DNA of 64,000 nucleotides from contig NZ_JBJDLK010000005.1 of the NCBI RefSeq assembly GCF_045762675.1, positions 1 through 64,000 of the forward strand, read 5' to 3'. Every line of letters begins with the position of its first letter. The first letter of the stretch is position 1. This document shows, piece after piece, positions 34,501 to 44,097 of this stretch. Position numbers and translations under genes: made by a program. The stretch is from Elizabethkingia meningoseptica_A (GTDB lineage: Bacteria; Bacteroidota; Bacteroidia; Flavobacteriales; Weeksellaceae). The notes beneath the pieces were generated by a model, which was not told the DNA's origin, ran no database searches, and saw only the letters and a list, made by a program, of their open reading frames with translations.

Positions 34501-34589
34501 GTGTGCAAAGATTAGTATTTCATTAATGTCTCAGCAGGGTCACCTCCCCCCACAAAACTTCTACACATTTGAAAACAAATTGATTATCA
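34501..34589 (-). promoter_or_regulatory. Regulatory block upstream of the TPR-HTH regulator gene (copy 2)
   Basis: Second copy of the bipartite block at 32807-32894, with 20- and 18-base identical ends and conserved spacing. It lies about 120 bases before the start of TPR-HTH 1. Shared upstream sequence in front of a regulator and a lipoprotein operon suggests a common binding site and autoregulation. Confidence 0.65.
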
Positions 34590-34666
34590 GCGAATTATTT
34601 TAAAACACAACAAAAAAATGCAGACACTGTTGCCTGCAGATACTTCATAACTAACTGAAATCCGGT

Positions 34667-36232
34667 TTATTTAACCAGATTTTTCATCCAGATATTACAA
34701 TCTATATGAGAAGGAATATTGTATTTTTTCCGGAATCTGGTTTTTCGTATTTCCACAGCATGGACAGTTACCGAAGTATAGGTTGCAATTTCTTTGGTTG
34801 AAAACCCCAGGTACAAGTAAGCGGAGAAGGTAAGCTCCGGAACTCTGATTTTGGGATTAATCTTCAGCATTTTTTCAGAAACTTCGGGATATATTTCCTG
34901 AAAGCGTGCCCAAAACTGTGGAGAGTTATTTTTAGCCATCTGTATAAGTTCCGAGAATGATTCGTTAACCTGCTGCTGGAGTTTCTCAATAACATCTTCC
35001 CTTTCGGTAATAATTGTATTCTTATGCTGAAGCAAATTTTCTTTTTCTTTTATAATTTCTTTTTTCTTCTTTTTAAGATTTAGATTTCGGAACAAGGTTA
35101 ATGTCAGGATTACTGCAGCTATAATAATAACCAGTGTGAGTATAATTTTATTCTCCCTTTCTGATTCCTTTATTTTCTGTTCCTGTTCTTTCTGCATATT
35201 TTTCAAGCCTTCCTGAATAAGTATTTTGCCTTGGGCCATACTTTTTTGAAACTGATCTGAAGATTTTTTTAAATAGATTTTTTCTTTGTTGTGATCACCC
35301 AGAATTCTGTAAGCTGAAGCTATTTTGGACTCTACATACTCTGCTGAGTGTCCCATAAGAACTTTATTATCTATAGTTTGCAGGTAATACTCAATTGCCT
35401 TATTGTAGTTCCCTGACTGATAATAATAATCACCATAGATTTCCAGAAAAGGAGATTTGTACATCTGTTCTTCTGTTAATGACTGATGATAGGCTTTTTT
35501 TATAAACGGATAAGCTTCTTTGGGTTTATTCTGTTGTAAACAGATCCAAGCTTTATAGAAATAGATATAGGCCTTACGCCAGTATATTCGTTTAGCGTTC
35601 AGATACTCCTGCTCCGGAATTTTCTCAATGGCTTTTATAGCTTTATCCGCATATAGATGGGCTGACGGATAATTTTCCATTTCAGTATAGGCATCTGCTA
35701 TTAAGATATGCGTGTTAGCTTCCATAATTTTCGAGTATAAATCTTTCCCCGAAGAAACCAGTTTTAATACTTTAAATTCTTCTTCAAGCTGTTTATCCGG
35801 CAGGGAAATAAGACCATAATAAGTTGCTGTCAGTTCTCCGAATAAAGCTTTGTATCGTATATTTTTTTTAACGGATTCTTCCCGCATACCTTTCTCTATA
35901 TAAGAATAGGCTTCTTTTAATTCACGGAAAAAAATAAGGTTCCGGGCAATATAATAATAAGTTTCCGCTCTTTTTTCAGAGCTTTCTTCTTGTTCAGCAA
36001 GCAAACCTGCTTTTCGTGCATATGCTAAAGATTTTTTATAATCTCTCAGCATAAAGCTATCGGACAGGTCCAGTAATTGATCAATGTTTGCTTCTTCCTT
36101 CCGGAGATGATCTACTGGTAATTTAGAGGTTTGCGGGTACAACAACAAACAGGATACATCTTCTTTTATTCCTGCTTTTGCAACGCTAAACAGACCTGTA
36201 AAACATAAAGAGAGATAATAAATATACTTCAT
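34667..36232 (-). CDS. Membrane-anchored TPR sensor with LuxR-like HTH (2)
   Basis: A 521-residue paralogue of TPR-HTH 1. The start at 36232 gives a signal segment MKYIYYLSLCFTGLFSVAKA; the frame runs 44 codons further, but that part is a poorly coding AT-rich stretch. Periplasmic TPR repeats follow (for example PFLEIYGDYYYQSGNYNKAI), then a membrane span (IILTLVIIIAAVILTLTLF), a coiled coil and a C-terminal HTH (ELTFSAYLYLGFSTKEIATY, TSVTVHAVEIRKTRFRKKYN). The last 90 residues closely match paralogue 1. It lacks the shared promoter block. Confidence 0.75.
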   Translation of the reverse strand: MKYIYYLSLCFTGLFSVAKAGIKEDVSCLLLYPQTSKLPVDHLRKEEANIDQLLDLSDSFMLRDYKKSLAYARKAGLLAEQEESSEKRAETYYYIARNLIFFRELKEAYSYIEKGMREESVKKNIRYKALFGELTATYYGLISLPDKQLEEEFKVLKLVSSGKDLYSKIMEANTHILIADAYTEMENYPSAHLYADKAIKAIEKIPEQEYLNAKRIYWRKAYIYFYKAWICLQQNKPKEAYPFIKKAYHQSLTEEQMYKSPFLEIYGDYYYQSGNYNKAIEYYLQTIDNKVLMGHSAEYVESKIASAYRILGDHNKEKIYLKKSSDQFQKSMAQGKILIQEGLKNMQKEQEQKIKESERENKIILTLVIIIAAVILTLTLFRNLNLKKKKKEIIKEKENLLQHKNTIITEREDVIEKLQQQVNESFSELIQMAKNNSPQFWARFQEIYPEVSEKMLKINPKIRVPELTFSAYLYLGFSTKEIATYTSVTVHAVEIRKTRFRKKYNIPSHIDCNIWMKNLVK

Positions 36233-36344
36233 GTTATTTTTTAATAAAAACATATTAAAAAGAAATGCAATAAATATAATAAACAAATAATCATTTAATA
36301 TTAACAGTAAATAAAAAATAATAACATTTAATAATAAATAAATT

Positions 36345-36371
36345 AAAACGAGCCACTTAACCAAGTGACTC
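36345..36371 (-). terminator. Terminator after the SDR oxidoreductase gene
   Basis: On the minus strand GAGTCACTT and AAGTGGCTC pair around GGTT, with one G-T pair, followed by GTTTTAATTT. It lies about 40 bases past the stop at 36409. Confidence 0.7.
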
Positions 36372-36408
36372 GCTTCGCCTGTAAAGGCTCCAATTTCATT
36401 TTTATTTT

Positions 36409-37170
36409 TTACAGGTGCATTCCGCCTGACACCTCTATTCTCTGACCGTTAATCCAGCGGGCATCTTCTGTACACAGGAATGCTATTACTCCGCCTATAT
36501 CATCCGGAACCCCGGCTCTGCCCAAAGCTGTAATACCGGAAATCATTTCGTTAATTTTTCCGTTATCACGAACTACGCCACCATTAAAGTCTGTTCCCAC
36601 AGCTCCCGGTGCCACCACATTTACTTTTATTCCTCTTTGCCCGAGTTCTACTGCCCATATTCTGGTAACTACTTCTATAGCTCCTTTTACCGATGCATAC
36701 ATAGAAGTATTAGGATGGGAGAAACGCGCAAGACCTGAAGAAATATTCACAATGCTTCCGCCGTTATTCAGATAAGGTAAAAGTTTTTGTGTAAGAAAAT
36801 ACACGCCTTTGTAATGGATATTCACGAATGCATCAAATTCATCTTCAGTTGCATCTGCGAAAGCTTTATTTCCGCCGGTGCCTGCATTATTGATTAAGAA
36901 ATCAAATTTTGCAGCTCCGTATTCACGGGTAAGGTATGAAGTAAATTCGGTTACAAAAGACTGAAACTCCTTTGTATTACTCGTGTCTATTTTTATTGCT
37001 ACAGATTTCCTGCCCAGCTTCCGGATCTCGTTAACCACTTCATTTGCTTTCTCTTCGTTGCTGAAATAAGTAATCACTACATCAATACCTTTTTGAGCAA
37101 TTTTAATAGCAGCATTTCTTCCTAATCCTCTGCTTCCGCCTGTTACTAAGGCTATTTTGTTTTGTGTCAT
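36409..37170 (-). CDS. Short-chain dehydrogenase/reductase
   Basis: A 253-residue classical SDR. It shows the NAD(P)-binding TGGSRGLG at 10-17, NNAGTGG, the catalytic Ser in VNISSG and Tyr/Lys in YASVK, and a C-terminal GQRIEVSGGMHL. An Arg in the TGGSRG loop suggests NADP. The substrate cannot be told. It is downstream of a short AraC-type gene on the same strand (72-base gap), which may regulate it. Confidence 0.9.
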   Translation of the reverse strand: MTQNKIALVTGGSRGLGRNAAIKIAQKGIDVVITYFSNEEKANEVVNEIRKLGRKSVAIKIDTSNTKEFQSFVTEFTSYLTREYGAAKFDFLINNAGTGGNKAFADATEDEFDAFVNIHYKGVYFLTQKLLPYLNNGGSIVNISSGLARFSHPNTSMYASVKGAIEVVTRIWAVELGQRGIKVNVVAPGAVGTDFNGGVVRDNGKINEMISGITALGRAGVPDDIGGVIAFLCTEDARWINGQRIEVSGGMHL

Positions 37171-37242
37171 TTTTGTATTTTTTGTTTAACAAAACAAATT
37201 TAGACAAGGATACAAAAACAGATATGGTGAAGGTTTAAGTAT

Positions 37243-37602
37243 TTATTTCTGAAACCCGGAACGGTATACAGAAGGCAGCATTCCGGTATGTTTTTTAAAA
37301 TATTTGGTAAGATTGGTAGGCTCATAGGTAAGCCTGAAGGCAATAGAAGCTATAGACTGATCGGTTGTTGCTAATAGTTCTTTTATAAGATTAATTGTCT
37401 TTTCATTACAGATGTCACAAGGTGATTTTCCCGTCACATCTTTGATGGTATTACTCAGATGTGTTGCATTGATATGTATTTTATCAGCGATTTCATTAAT
37501 ATCAAGGTATTCATCTGCATCTCCGTTCATTAAATCATCCAGATTTTGCTGAATGATCTGATTAAATTGAAATACAATCTCCTGAGGTCTGCTGCTTTTC
37601 AT
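37243..37602 (-). CDS. AraC-type DNA-binding protein lacking a sensor domain
   Basis: Only 119 residues (start MKSSRPQEIVF at 37602; the frame opens at 37608). It is little more than an AraC/XylS double helix-turn-helix: NEIADKIHINATHLSNTIKD, then IASIAFRLTYEPTNLTKYFK, ending GMLPSVYR. A sensor domain is missing. Short forms like this exist naturally (SoxS type), so it need not be a fragment. It lies just before an SDR gene that may be its target. Confidence 0.75.
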   Translation of the reverse strand: MKSSRPQEIVFQFNQIIQQNLDDLMNGDADEYLDINEIADKIHINATHLSNTIKDVTGKSPCDICNEKTINLIKELLATTDQSIASIAFRLTYEPTNLTKYFKKHTGMLPSVYRSGFQK

Positions 37603-37654
37603 AACCATTGTTTCTGAGTGTCTGATTTCGACGATGTAAATATACTTTAATTAT

Positions 37655-37681
37655 AATAAAAGCCACCTCATAAGGTGGCTT
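37655..37681 (-). terminator. Terminator at the end of the RND efflux operon
   Basis: Stem AGCCACCT/AGGTGGCT with a four-base loop and, on the minus strand, TTTTATTATAA after it. It lies 17 bases beyond the outer-membrane factor stop. The same stem recurs after both tRNA-Phe genes. Confidence 0.8.
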
Positions 37682-37698
37682 ATTTTTCTGTACGAAAG

Positions 37699-39147
37699 CT
37701 ATTTCCATCCTCCGCCAAGACTTTTATAAATATCTACAACGGTACTGAGTTGTTTCTGCTTAGCTTCTATTAATTCCATTTTGGCATCTAAAGCATCTCT
37801 CTGGTTGAGTAAAACTTCAAGATAATCGGCCCGTGAATTCCGGAACAACTGATTCGCAATATCAATAGTTTCATCCAGAGACTTTGCCTCCTGTGATTTC
37901 AGCTTATAATACTGGTCAATATTCTTTACTTTCGACATGAGGTTTGCTACATCCAGATAGGCATTTAGAATCGTTTTATCATATTCATATAAAGCCTGGA
38001 TCTGTTTTGCATCCGCTGCCTGGAAATTAGCCTTAATAGCACTTTTATTAATCAATGGTCCTGCCAGTTCACCTACCAGATTATAAGCTAAAGATTCAGG
38101 CATTTTAACCAGGTATGAAGGTTTAAATGCTTCCAGTCCTAATGCTGCCGAGATTTCCAAAGAGGGATAAAACTCCTTTCTGGCTGCTGCCACATCCAGT
38201 TTTGCTGCTTTCAATTCCAATTCAGCCTGTTTGATATCCGGTCGGTTGGCCAGTAACTGTGCCGGAATCCCGGTGTAAACCGTCTGAGGAATTATCGACA
38301 TAAAGCTTTCCTTAGATCTTACGATAGGCTGCGGATATCTTCCTAAAAGCGCATTGATTTCATTTTCTTTTTCGGTAATATCCTGACGAATGGTATATTC
38401 TGTAGCTTTTGATTTCGCCAGCTCTGCTTCAAATTTCTTTATTGCAAGTTCTGTGGATGCAGCTGCCTGTTTCTGGATTTTAGAAATTTCCAGTGCTTTT
38501 TCCTGCAGCTTAATATACTGCTGAATGATACCAAGCTGATTATCCAAAGCCAGCAGTTCATAATAGCTATCTGCCACTTCTTCAATCAGACCGGACAATA
38601 CAAAGTTTTTTCCTTCTACTGTGGAAAGATAATGTGCTACAGCCGATTCTTTTTCTGTTCTGAGTTTTTTCCAGATGTCAACTTCCCAGTCTGCTGATAT
38701 ACTGCCTCCGAAATTCCCTAACGGATCCGGCATTTTTCTACCGGGTTCTATTTCCGTAGTGGCATCACCTGCACCTTCGCTTGTATAACGACCGGCTTTC
38801 CTTAATCCTACTCCTACTCCTGCAGAAACTGTTGGCGTTAACCTCCCTTTCTTGGCTAAAACACCACTTTTGGCAATTTCAATTTCCTGAAGGGTAATCA
38901 GGAGGTCCTGATTATTTTTTAAAGCAGTTTCAATAAGCCCCACAAGGTTTGGATCTGTAAAAAATTGTCTCCACGGAGTTGTTCCGCTATTGTTACTGGC
39001 ATCCTGCTGCTCTTCCTGATTAAAGTTCTGAGGCAGGTTTTCTTTTACCTCATCTTTTATAACAGTTGCCATAGGCGCTTTACAGCTTGCCAAAATAAGC
39101 GAAGCAGCTATGGCTGTGATAATACGTTTAGTCTTCAAATTTTCCAT
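37699..39147 (-). CDS. RND efflux outer-membrane lipoprotein (TolC/NodT family)
   Basis: A 482-residue outer-membrane channel of the NodT branch. The signal peptide ends at ILASC (about residues 18-22), a lipidation site. The two TolC-like repeats carry the typical NNQDLLITLQEIEIAKSGVL and LLANRPDIKQAELELKAAKL patterns. It forms the exit duct with the adaptor and pump encoded just before it. It overlaps the end of the pump gene by 20 bases, so translational coupling is likely. The export substrate is not known. Confidence 0.9.
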   Translation of the reverse strand: MENLKTKRIITAIAASLILASCKAPMATVIKDEVKENLPQNFNQEEQQDASNNSGTTPWRQFFTDPNLVGLIETALKNNQDLLITLQEIEIAKSGVLAKKGRLTPTVSAGVGVGLRKAGRYTSEGAGDATTEIEPGRKMPDPLGNFGGSISADWEVDIWKKLRTEKESAVAHYLSTVEGKNFVLSGLIEEVADSYYELLALDNQLGIIQQYIKLQEKALEISKIQKQAAASTELAIKKFEAELAKSKATEYTIRQDITEKENEINALLGRYPQPIVRSKESFMSIIPQTVYTGIPAQLLANRPDIKQAELELKAAKLDVAAARKEFYPSLEISAALGLEAFKPSYLVKMPESLAYNLVGELAGPLINKSAIKANFQAADAKQIQALYEYDKTILNAYLDVANLMSKVKNIDQYYKLKSQEAKSLDETIDIANQLFRNSRADYLEVLLNQRDALDAKMELIEAKQKQLSTVVDIYKSLGGGWK

Positions 39148-42100
39148 CGTGTTGATAAGGTTCTGTTTGTTCAGTTAAAGGGTTCTCTTCTTCATATCTT
39201 GCCAGTTTGGATTTATCGGCAATTGTTCCGAAAATATAATACAGTCCCGGAATAATCATCAGCCCGAAAATGGTTCCGATTAGCATACCACCGGCGGCAG
39301 CTGTACCAATTGTCCGGTTTCCAACTGCTCCCGGCCCTGTGGCTATAACCAATGGAATCAAACCAGCAATAAATGCAAAAGAAGTCATCAGAATAGGACG
39401 GAAACGGATTACGGCTCCCTGAATAGCTGCTTTTGCGACAGGTATTCCTTCTTCTGCTTTCTTCTGTACAGCAAATTCTACGATCAATACGGCATTTTTA
39501 CCCAGAAGCCCGATAAGCATTACCATAGCTACCTGTGCATAAATATTGTTCTCCAATCCTAAAAGCTTCAGACATAGAAACGCCCCGAAAATCCCTACAG
39601 GCAATGATAAAATAACCGGTAACGGAAGGATAAAGCTTTCGTATTGTGCGGAAAGAATCAGGTATACGAATCCAAGACACACTAGGAAGACAAACACGGC
39701 TTCATTACCGCGACTTACCTCGTCTTTTGAGATACCCGCCCAGTCTATACCAAAACCTCTTGGCAGGGTTTTATCAGCAACTTCCTGAATGGCTTTAATT
39801 GCCTGACCACTACTGTAACCCGGTGCCGGGGTTCCACTCACCTGAGCAGAGTTATACATATTGTGTCTTGTCATTTCAGACAATCCATATACTTTTTCAA
39901 GTTTCATGAAATCCGAATACGGAACCATCTGATCCTTATCGTTCTTCACATATAGCTTTAATAAATCACTCGGCAATGCTCTATACTGCGGCCCTGCCTG
40001 AACAATTACTTTATATGGTCTGTCAAAACGAATAAAACTCGTTTCGTAGTTGGAACCAATTAACGTGGATAAGTTATCCATTGCTTTTTCAATGGTTACT
40101 CCTTTTTGCTCCGCAAGGTCATTGTCTACCCGAAGCATATACTGTGGAAAACTCGCTGAATAGAATGTAAATGCCGATCCCAGCTCAGGACGTTTTTTCA
40201 GTTCTTTTACAAAATCATTACTTACCTGCTCCATTTTATGATAGTCACCACTTCCGGCTTTATCCAGCAAACGAAGCTCAAAACCACCCGCAGCACCATA
40301 TCCCGGAACGGAAGGCGGCTGGAAAAATTCAATATTAGCTCCCGGAATATTTTTAGCTTTTTCTTCCAGTTTTTCAATAATTTCCGCAGCCGACTCTGAA
40401 CGTTCATCCCAGTTTTTAAGATTAATCAGACAGGTTCCGGAATTGGATCCTGTACCTTCTGTCAGTATTTCATATCCTGCCAGTGATGAAACAGACTGCA
40501 CCCCGTCGATATCTTCGGATTCTTTTAAGAGTTCTCTTGCAATCTGATTGGTTCTTTCCAGCGTAGATCCGGGCGGTGTCTGAATAATTGCATAAATCAT
40601 CCCCTGATCTTCACTTGGTATGAAACCGGAAGGGAGCGAATTACTTAACAGATAGGTACATAAACAGAAAAGTAACAATACCGGCAGCGTGATAATTTTC
40701 TTAGTAACCGTTTTGTTTAATGTCTTTTCATATTTTCCGGCACCTCTTGTAAACAGGTTATTGAATTTATCCAGGAATAGGGTAATCGGTGTTTTCTTTC
40801 TAACCTTTCCATGATTATTTTTAAGAATCAGGGCGCAAAGTGCAGGCGTGAGCGTTAAAGCAACAACACCGGAAAGAATAATTGCAGACGCCATTGTAAT
40901 GGAAAACTGGCGGTAAAACACCCCTACAGGTCCCGACATAAAGGCTATCGGAATAAATACAGAGGCCATTACGAGGGTAATTGCGATAATCGCCCCGCTA
41001 ATCTCATGCATGGCTTCTTCGGTAGCTTTCAGAGGGGAAAGATTTTTCTCTTCCATCTTGGCGTGTACAGCCTCGATAACCACAATCGCATCATCTACCA
41101 CCACCCCGATTGCCATTACCAGGGCAAAGAGAGAAATCATATTTAGGGTAATACCAAATGCTGACATTACCGCAAATGTTCCTACTAACGATACCGGGAC
41201 TGCAAGGGTTGGAATCAATGTAGACCTCCAGTCTCCTAAGAAAAGGAACACCACTATTGCTACCAATATGAAGGCTTCAAATAATGTATGTACCACTTTT
41301 TCCATAGAAGCATCCAGGAATCTGGAAACGTCATAACTGATCTCATAATGCATTCCTTTAGGGAAAGTTGTTTTCTCAAGATCAGCCATTAATGCTTTTA
41401 CATTTTTAATAACATCACTTGCATTGGAACCATAGGATTGTTTTACGGTGATTGCTGCAGAAGGTTTTCCGTTCAGTGTAGAATAAATATCATACATGGA
41501 GCTTCCAAACTCTACATCTGCAACATCTTTTAGTCTTACAGATTCTCCGTTGGGCTTTGCTTTCAGGATAATATTTCCGTAGTCTTTTTCATTATTGAAA
41601 CGCCCCGGATATTTTAAAACATATTCAAAGGACTGGGCCCGCTTTCCGGAACTCTCTCCCGTTTTACCCGGAGAAGCTTCAATACTCTGCTGGTTTAAAG
41701 CTTCCATTACTTCATCAGCAGAAATATTGTATGCAGTAAGCCTGTCGGGCTTAAGCCAGATACGCATTGCATATTCACGGGTTCCCAGAATATCGGCAAA
41801 TCCTACACCGCCAATCCTTCTTAATTCGGACATTACGTTAATATCCGCATAATTAAAAAGGAATTTCTGATCGGCTTTAGGATCATCACTGTACAGGTTG
41901 ATGTACATTAACATATTGGGTTCTTCACGGGTAATTTTCACCCCTTCGCGTACTACCAAAGGCGGCAGTTTGTTAACCACTGAAGATACACGGTTCTGAA
42001 CGTTTACTGCAGCAACATTGGGATCTGTTCCCAGATCGAATACAATCTGAATCGCTGCTTCCCCGTCGTTACCGGCATTGGAAGACATATATTTCATCCC

Positions 42101-42319
42101 CGGAACACCATTCAGACCTCTTTCAAGAGGAATAATTACAGATTTAATCAGCAATTCGTTGTTGGCTCCCGGATATTCCGCAGTAATATTTACTTTGGGT
42201 GGAGAAATGGAAGGGAACTGTGTCACCGGTAATTCCACCAATGACAAAATCCCTAAAAATACAATAATCAATGAGATTACAATAGACAGAACGGGTCTGC
42301 GAATGAATTTCTTAAACAT
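39128..42319 (-). CDS. RND multidrug efflux pump, HAE-1 type (AcrB-like)
   Basis: A 1063-residue proton-driven inner-membrane transporter, of normal length for hydrophobe/amphiphile efflux pumps. The N-terminal helix FIRRPVLSIVISLIIVFLGI, the proton-relay segment MAIGVVVDDAIVVIEAVHAK with paired Asp, the FQPPSVPGYG region and the second-half MLIGLLGKNAVLIVEFAV are all in place. Flanked by its adaptor (22 bases before) and outer-membrane factor (20-base overlap) in the order adaptor, pump, channel. Substrate range is not predictable from sequence. Confidence 0.95.
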   Translation of the reverse strand: MFKKFIRRPVLSIVISLIIVFLGILSLVELPVTQFPSISPPKVNITAEYPGANNELLIKSVIIPLERGLNGVPGMKYMSSNAGNDGEAAIQIVFDLGTDPNVAAVNVQNRVSSVVNKLPPLVVREGVKITREEPNMLMYINLYSDDPKADQKFLFNYADINVMSELRRIGGVGFADILGTREYAMRIWLKPDRLTAYNISADEVMEALNQQSIEASPGKTGESSGKRAQSFEYVLKYPGRFNNEKDYGNIILKAKPNGESVRLKDVADVEFGSSMYDIYSTLNGKPSAAITVKQSYGSNASDVIKNVKALMADLEKTTFPKGMHYEISYDVSRFLDASMEKVVHTLFEAFILVAIVVFLFLGDWRSTLIPTLAVPVSLVGTFAVMSAFGITLNMISLFALVMAIGVVVDDAIVVIEAVHAKMEEKNLSPLKATEEAMHEISGAIIAITLVMASVFIPIAFMSGPVGVFYRQFSITMASAIILSGVVALTLTPALCALILKNNHGKVRKKTPITLFLDKFNNLFTRGAGKYEKTLNKTVTKKIITLPVLLLFCLCTYLLSNSLPSGFIPSEDQGMIYAIIQTPPGSTLERTNQIARELLKESEDIDGVQSVSSLAGYEILTEGTGSNSGTCLINLKNWDERSESAAEIIEKLEEKAKNIPGANIEFFQPPSVPGYGAAGGFELRLLDKAGSGDYHKMEQVSNDFVKELKKRPELGSAFTFYSASFPQYMLRVDNDLAEQKGVTIEKAMDNLSTLIGSNYETSFIRFDRPYKVIVQAGPQYRALPSDLLKLYVKNDKDQMVPYSDFMKLEKVYGLSEMTRHNMYNSAQVSGTPAPGYSSGQAIKAIQEVADKTLPRGFGIDWAGISKDEVSRGNEAVFVFLVCLGFVYLILSAQYESFILPLPVILSLPVGIFGAFLCLKLLGLENNIYAQVAMVMLIGLLGKNAVLIVEFAVQKKAEEGIPVAKAAIQGAVIRFRPILMTSFAFIAGLIPLVIATGPGAVGNRTIGTAAAGGMLIGTIFGLMIIPGLYYIFGTIADKSKLARYEEENPLTEQTEPYQHDGKFED

Positions 42320-42340
42320 ACTACTTCATTTTAGAGTACT

Positions 42341-43426
42341 CTACTCTGCTTTTAATTTCAATGATTGAAGAACTTTTTTAGGGTCCTGGAATTTTATTTT
42401 TAATTTCTGATCATCTTTTACTTTCTGAACGCCTTCCAAAAGAATCTGATCTCCTTTTGCAAGTCCCGATCCTACAACATAAAGGTCCGGAAGTTCATAG
42501 GCCACTTTAATATTTCTGGATCTGGCGGTTCCGTTTTTATCTACCACAAAAACATATTTCTGATCCTGGATTTCATAAGTTGCTTTCTGCGGGATAATCA
42601 GAGCGTTATGCACTGGCATAGTCATCTGTACTTTTCCGGTTTCTCCGTTTCTGAGAAGTTTATCCGGATTCAGGAATTTTGCACGGAAAGCAATATTTCC
42701 GGTTTCATTATTAAATTCTCCTTCTATCGTCTGAATTTCTCCCTTTTGTGAATAAGCTTCACCATTCGCCATAATCAGCGATACCATATTACTTCCTCTG
42801 TCTGCCACGTGGGTCTGGTAGCTTAGGTATTCAGGTTCGGAAACATTGAAGTAAGTATAAATACTGGTGTTATCGGATAAAGAGGTTAACAAATCTCCTT
42901 CATTTACGAGACTTCCCAGTTTCAACGGCAATCTGTTAATGATTCCGGAAAATGGTGCTTTGATATCCGTAAATGACAAATGAATCTGGGCCAGTCTCAT
43001 TTCAGCTCTGGCAGCATCCAATTTGGCTTTTGCCATTGCTTTCTCATTTTTAGAAACAATATTGTTATTGGCCAGTGTGCTTGCATTTTGCAATTCTATA
43101 CTTGCCTGTTCTGCTTCTGCCCTGGCTTTCATCAGTTCAGCCTGATAAAGCTGCGGCATAATCCTGAATAAGGTTTGTCCCGCATGTACAAACTGTCCTT
43201 CATCCACATAGATCTTTTCGAGGAAGCCTTTTTCCTGCGCGCGGACTTCAATATTTTTCACCGACTGGATCTGGGCTACATATTCTTTGTTAATTACGGT
43301 ATCCATTACTACCGGAGTGGTTACCGGATAAACTGCCGCTTCTTCTTTTTCTTCTTTTTTCTTATTACAGCCAACAGCCAGTAAAAGGATACTCAGTGCG
43401 ATGCCTGAGGTAACTCTTTTCATCAT
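42341..43426 (-). CDS. RND efflux periplasmic adaptor lipoprotein
   Basis: A 361-residue membrane-fusion protein of the AcrA/MexA type. Started at 43426 (or the next ATG at 43423), it has a lipoprotein signal (SILLLAVGC), a lipoyl/coiled-coil hairpin (VRAQEKGFLEKIYVDEGQFV, a long helical stretch, then IKAPFSGIINRLP) and beta-barrel domains. The frame is open to 43516, but the extra 30 residues come before an obvious signal peptide and are rejected. It heads the operon. Confidence 0.9.
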   Translation of the reverse strand: MMKRVTSGIALSILLLAVGCNKKKEEKEEAAVYPVTTPVVMDTVINKEYVAQIQSVKNIEVRAQEKGFLEKIYVDEGQFVHAGQTLFRIMPQLYQAELMKARAEAEQASIELQNASTLANNNIVSKNEKAMAKAKLDAARAEMRLAQIHLSFTDIKAPFSGIINRLPLKLGSLVNEGDLLTSLSDNTSIYTYFNVSEPEYLSYQTHVADRGSNMVSLIMANGEAYSQKGEIQTIEGEFNNETGNIAFRAKFLNPDKLLRNGETGKVQMTMPVHNALIIPQKATYEIQDQKYVFVVDKNGTARSRNIKVAYELPDLYVVGSGLAKGDQILLEGVQKVKDDQKLKIKFQDPKKVLQSLKLKAE

Positions 43427-43571
43427 AATTCCAGAGTTTATATAAATCGTTAAGGTTTTGTATAGAGATAAAATGGTAATAAAGCGTATTACGATGTGGT
43501 CTTTACCAGTAAACACATTGTAAATTTTTTTCTGCTGGTATGAAAACAGAAAATAATCGAAGAAAGGATGT

Positions 43572-43967
43572 TTAAATTCTGATGGAACGCATCAGAATGA
43601 ATCTTTTTACAGCAGAAGTGTTTACAATAAAATCGTAAACAGGAGACTTCAGTCTTTCATAGCCTCGCAAGCCTATGAGATAAATCCATGCAAAAACGCT
43701 TGCAAATACAATAGCCGTCTGCAAGGTATCCGGAAACTGAAAATCGTTTTCACTCAGCTCGAAAGGGGTGTTGCCTTCTGAATTATCCTCGGCCTGCTGA
43801 ATTGAAAGTTTTTCGAAAGTCTGATTAAGGTGATTTGCCTTTTTTGGCCAGTGATGAGAAGCATGAGTTGTTGTCTTACAACTCTTAAACGTTCTGACAT
43901 TAGTCTTACTTACTACTACAAATAGTAAAAAAAGACTTGTCAAAAAGTATATTATATAGTTTCTCAT
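43572..43967 (-). CDS. Hypothetical membrane protein
   Basis: A 131-residue protein with a membrane span at the N-terminus (MRNYIIYFLTSLFLLFVVV) and another near residues 80-97 (AIVFASVFAWIYLIGLRGY). Between them is a polar stretch with a His-rich start (THASHHWPKK). A longer frame begins at 44006. It is upstream of the RND operon on the same strand, about 145 bases from the adaptor; a link to efflux is possible but unproven. Family not recognised. Confidence 0.5.
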   Translation of the reverse strand: MRNYIIYFLTSLFLLFVVVSKTNVRTFKSCKTTTHASHHWPKKANHLNQTFEKLSIQQAEDNSEGNTPFELSENDFQFPDTLQTAIVFASVFAWIYLIGLRGYERLKSPVYDFIVNTSAVKRFILMRSIRI

Positions 43968-44097
43968 TTGAAGTTGCAAATGTACATCGGGATTTGGAAA
44001 AAACAATAAGTGATTAACAAAGTTTAACGCTTAATGTTGACTGGCTATAATTTATAAGTCAATTTATGCTGTAAATCCTGATTTTTAATGCATAATT

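Noticed and set aside
43128..43426. Possible class I secretion adaptor for the double-glycine peptides
   Set aside because: The adjacent pump is a clear RND protein and the third gene a NodT channel, so this adaptor belongs to drug efflux and not to a peptidase-containing ABC exporter.
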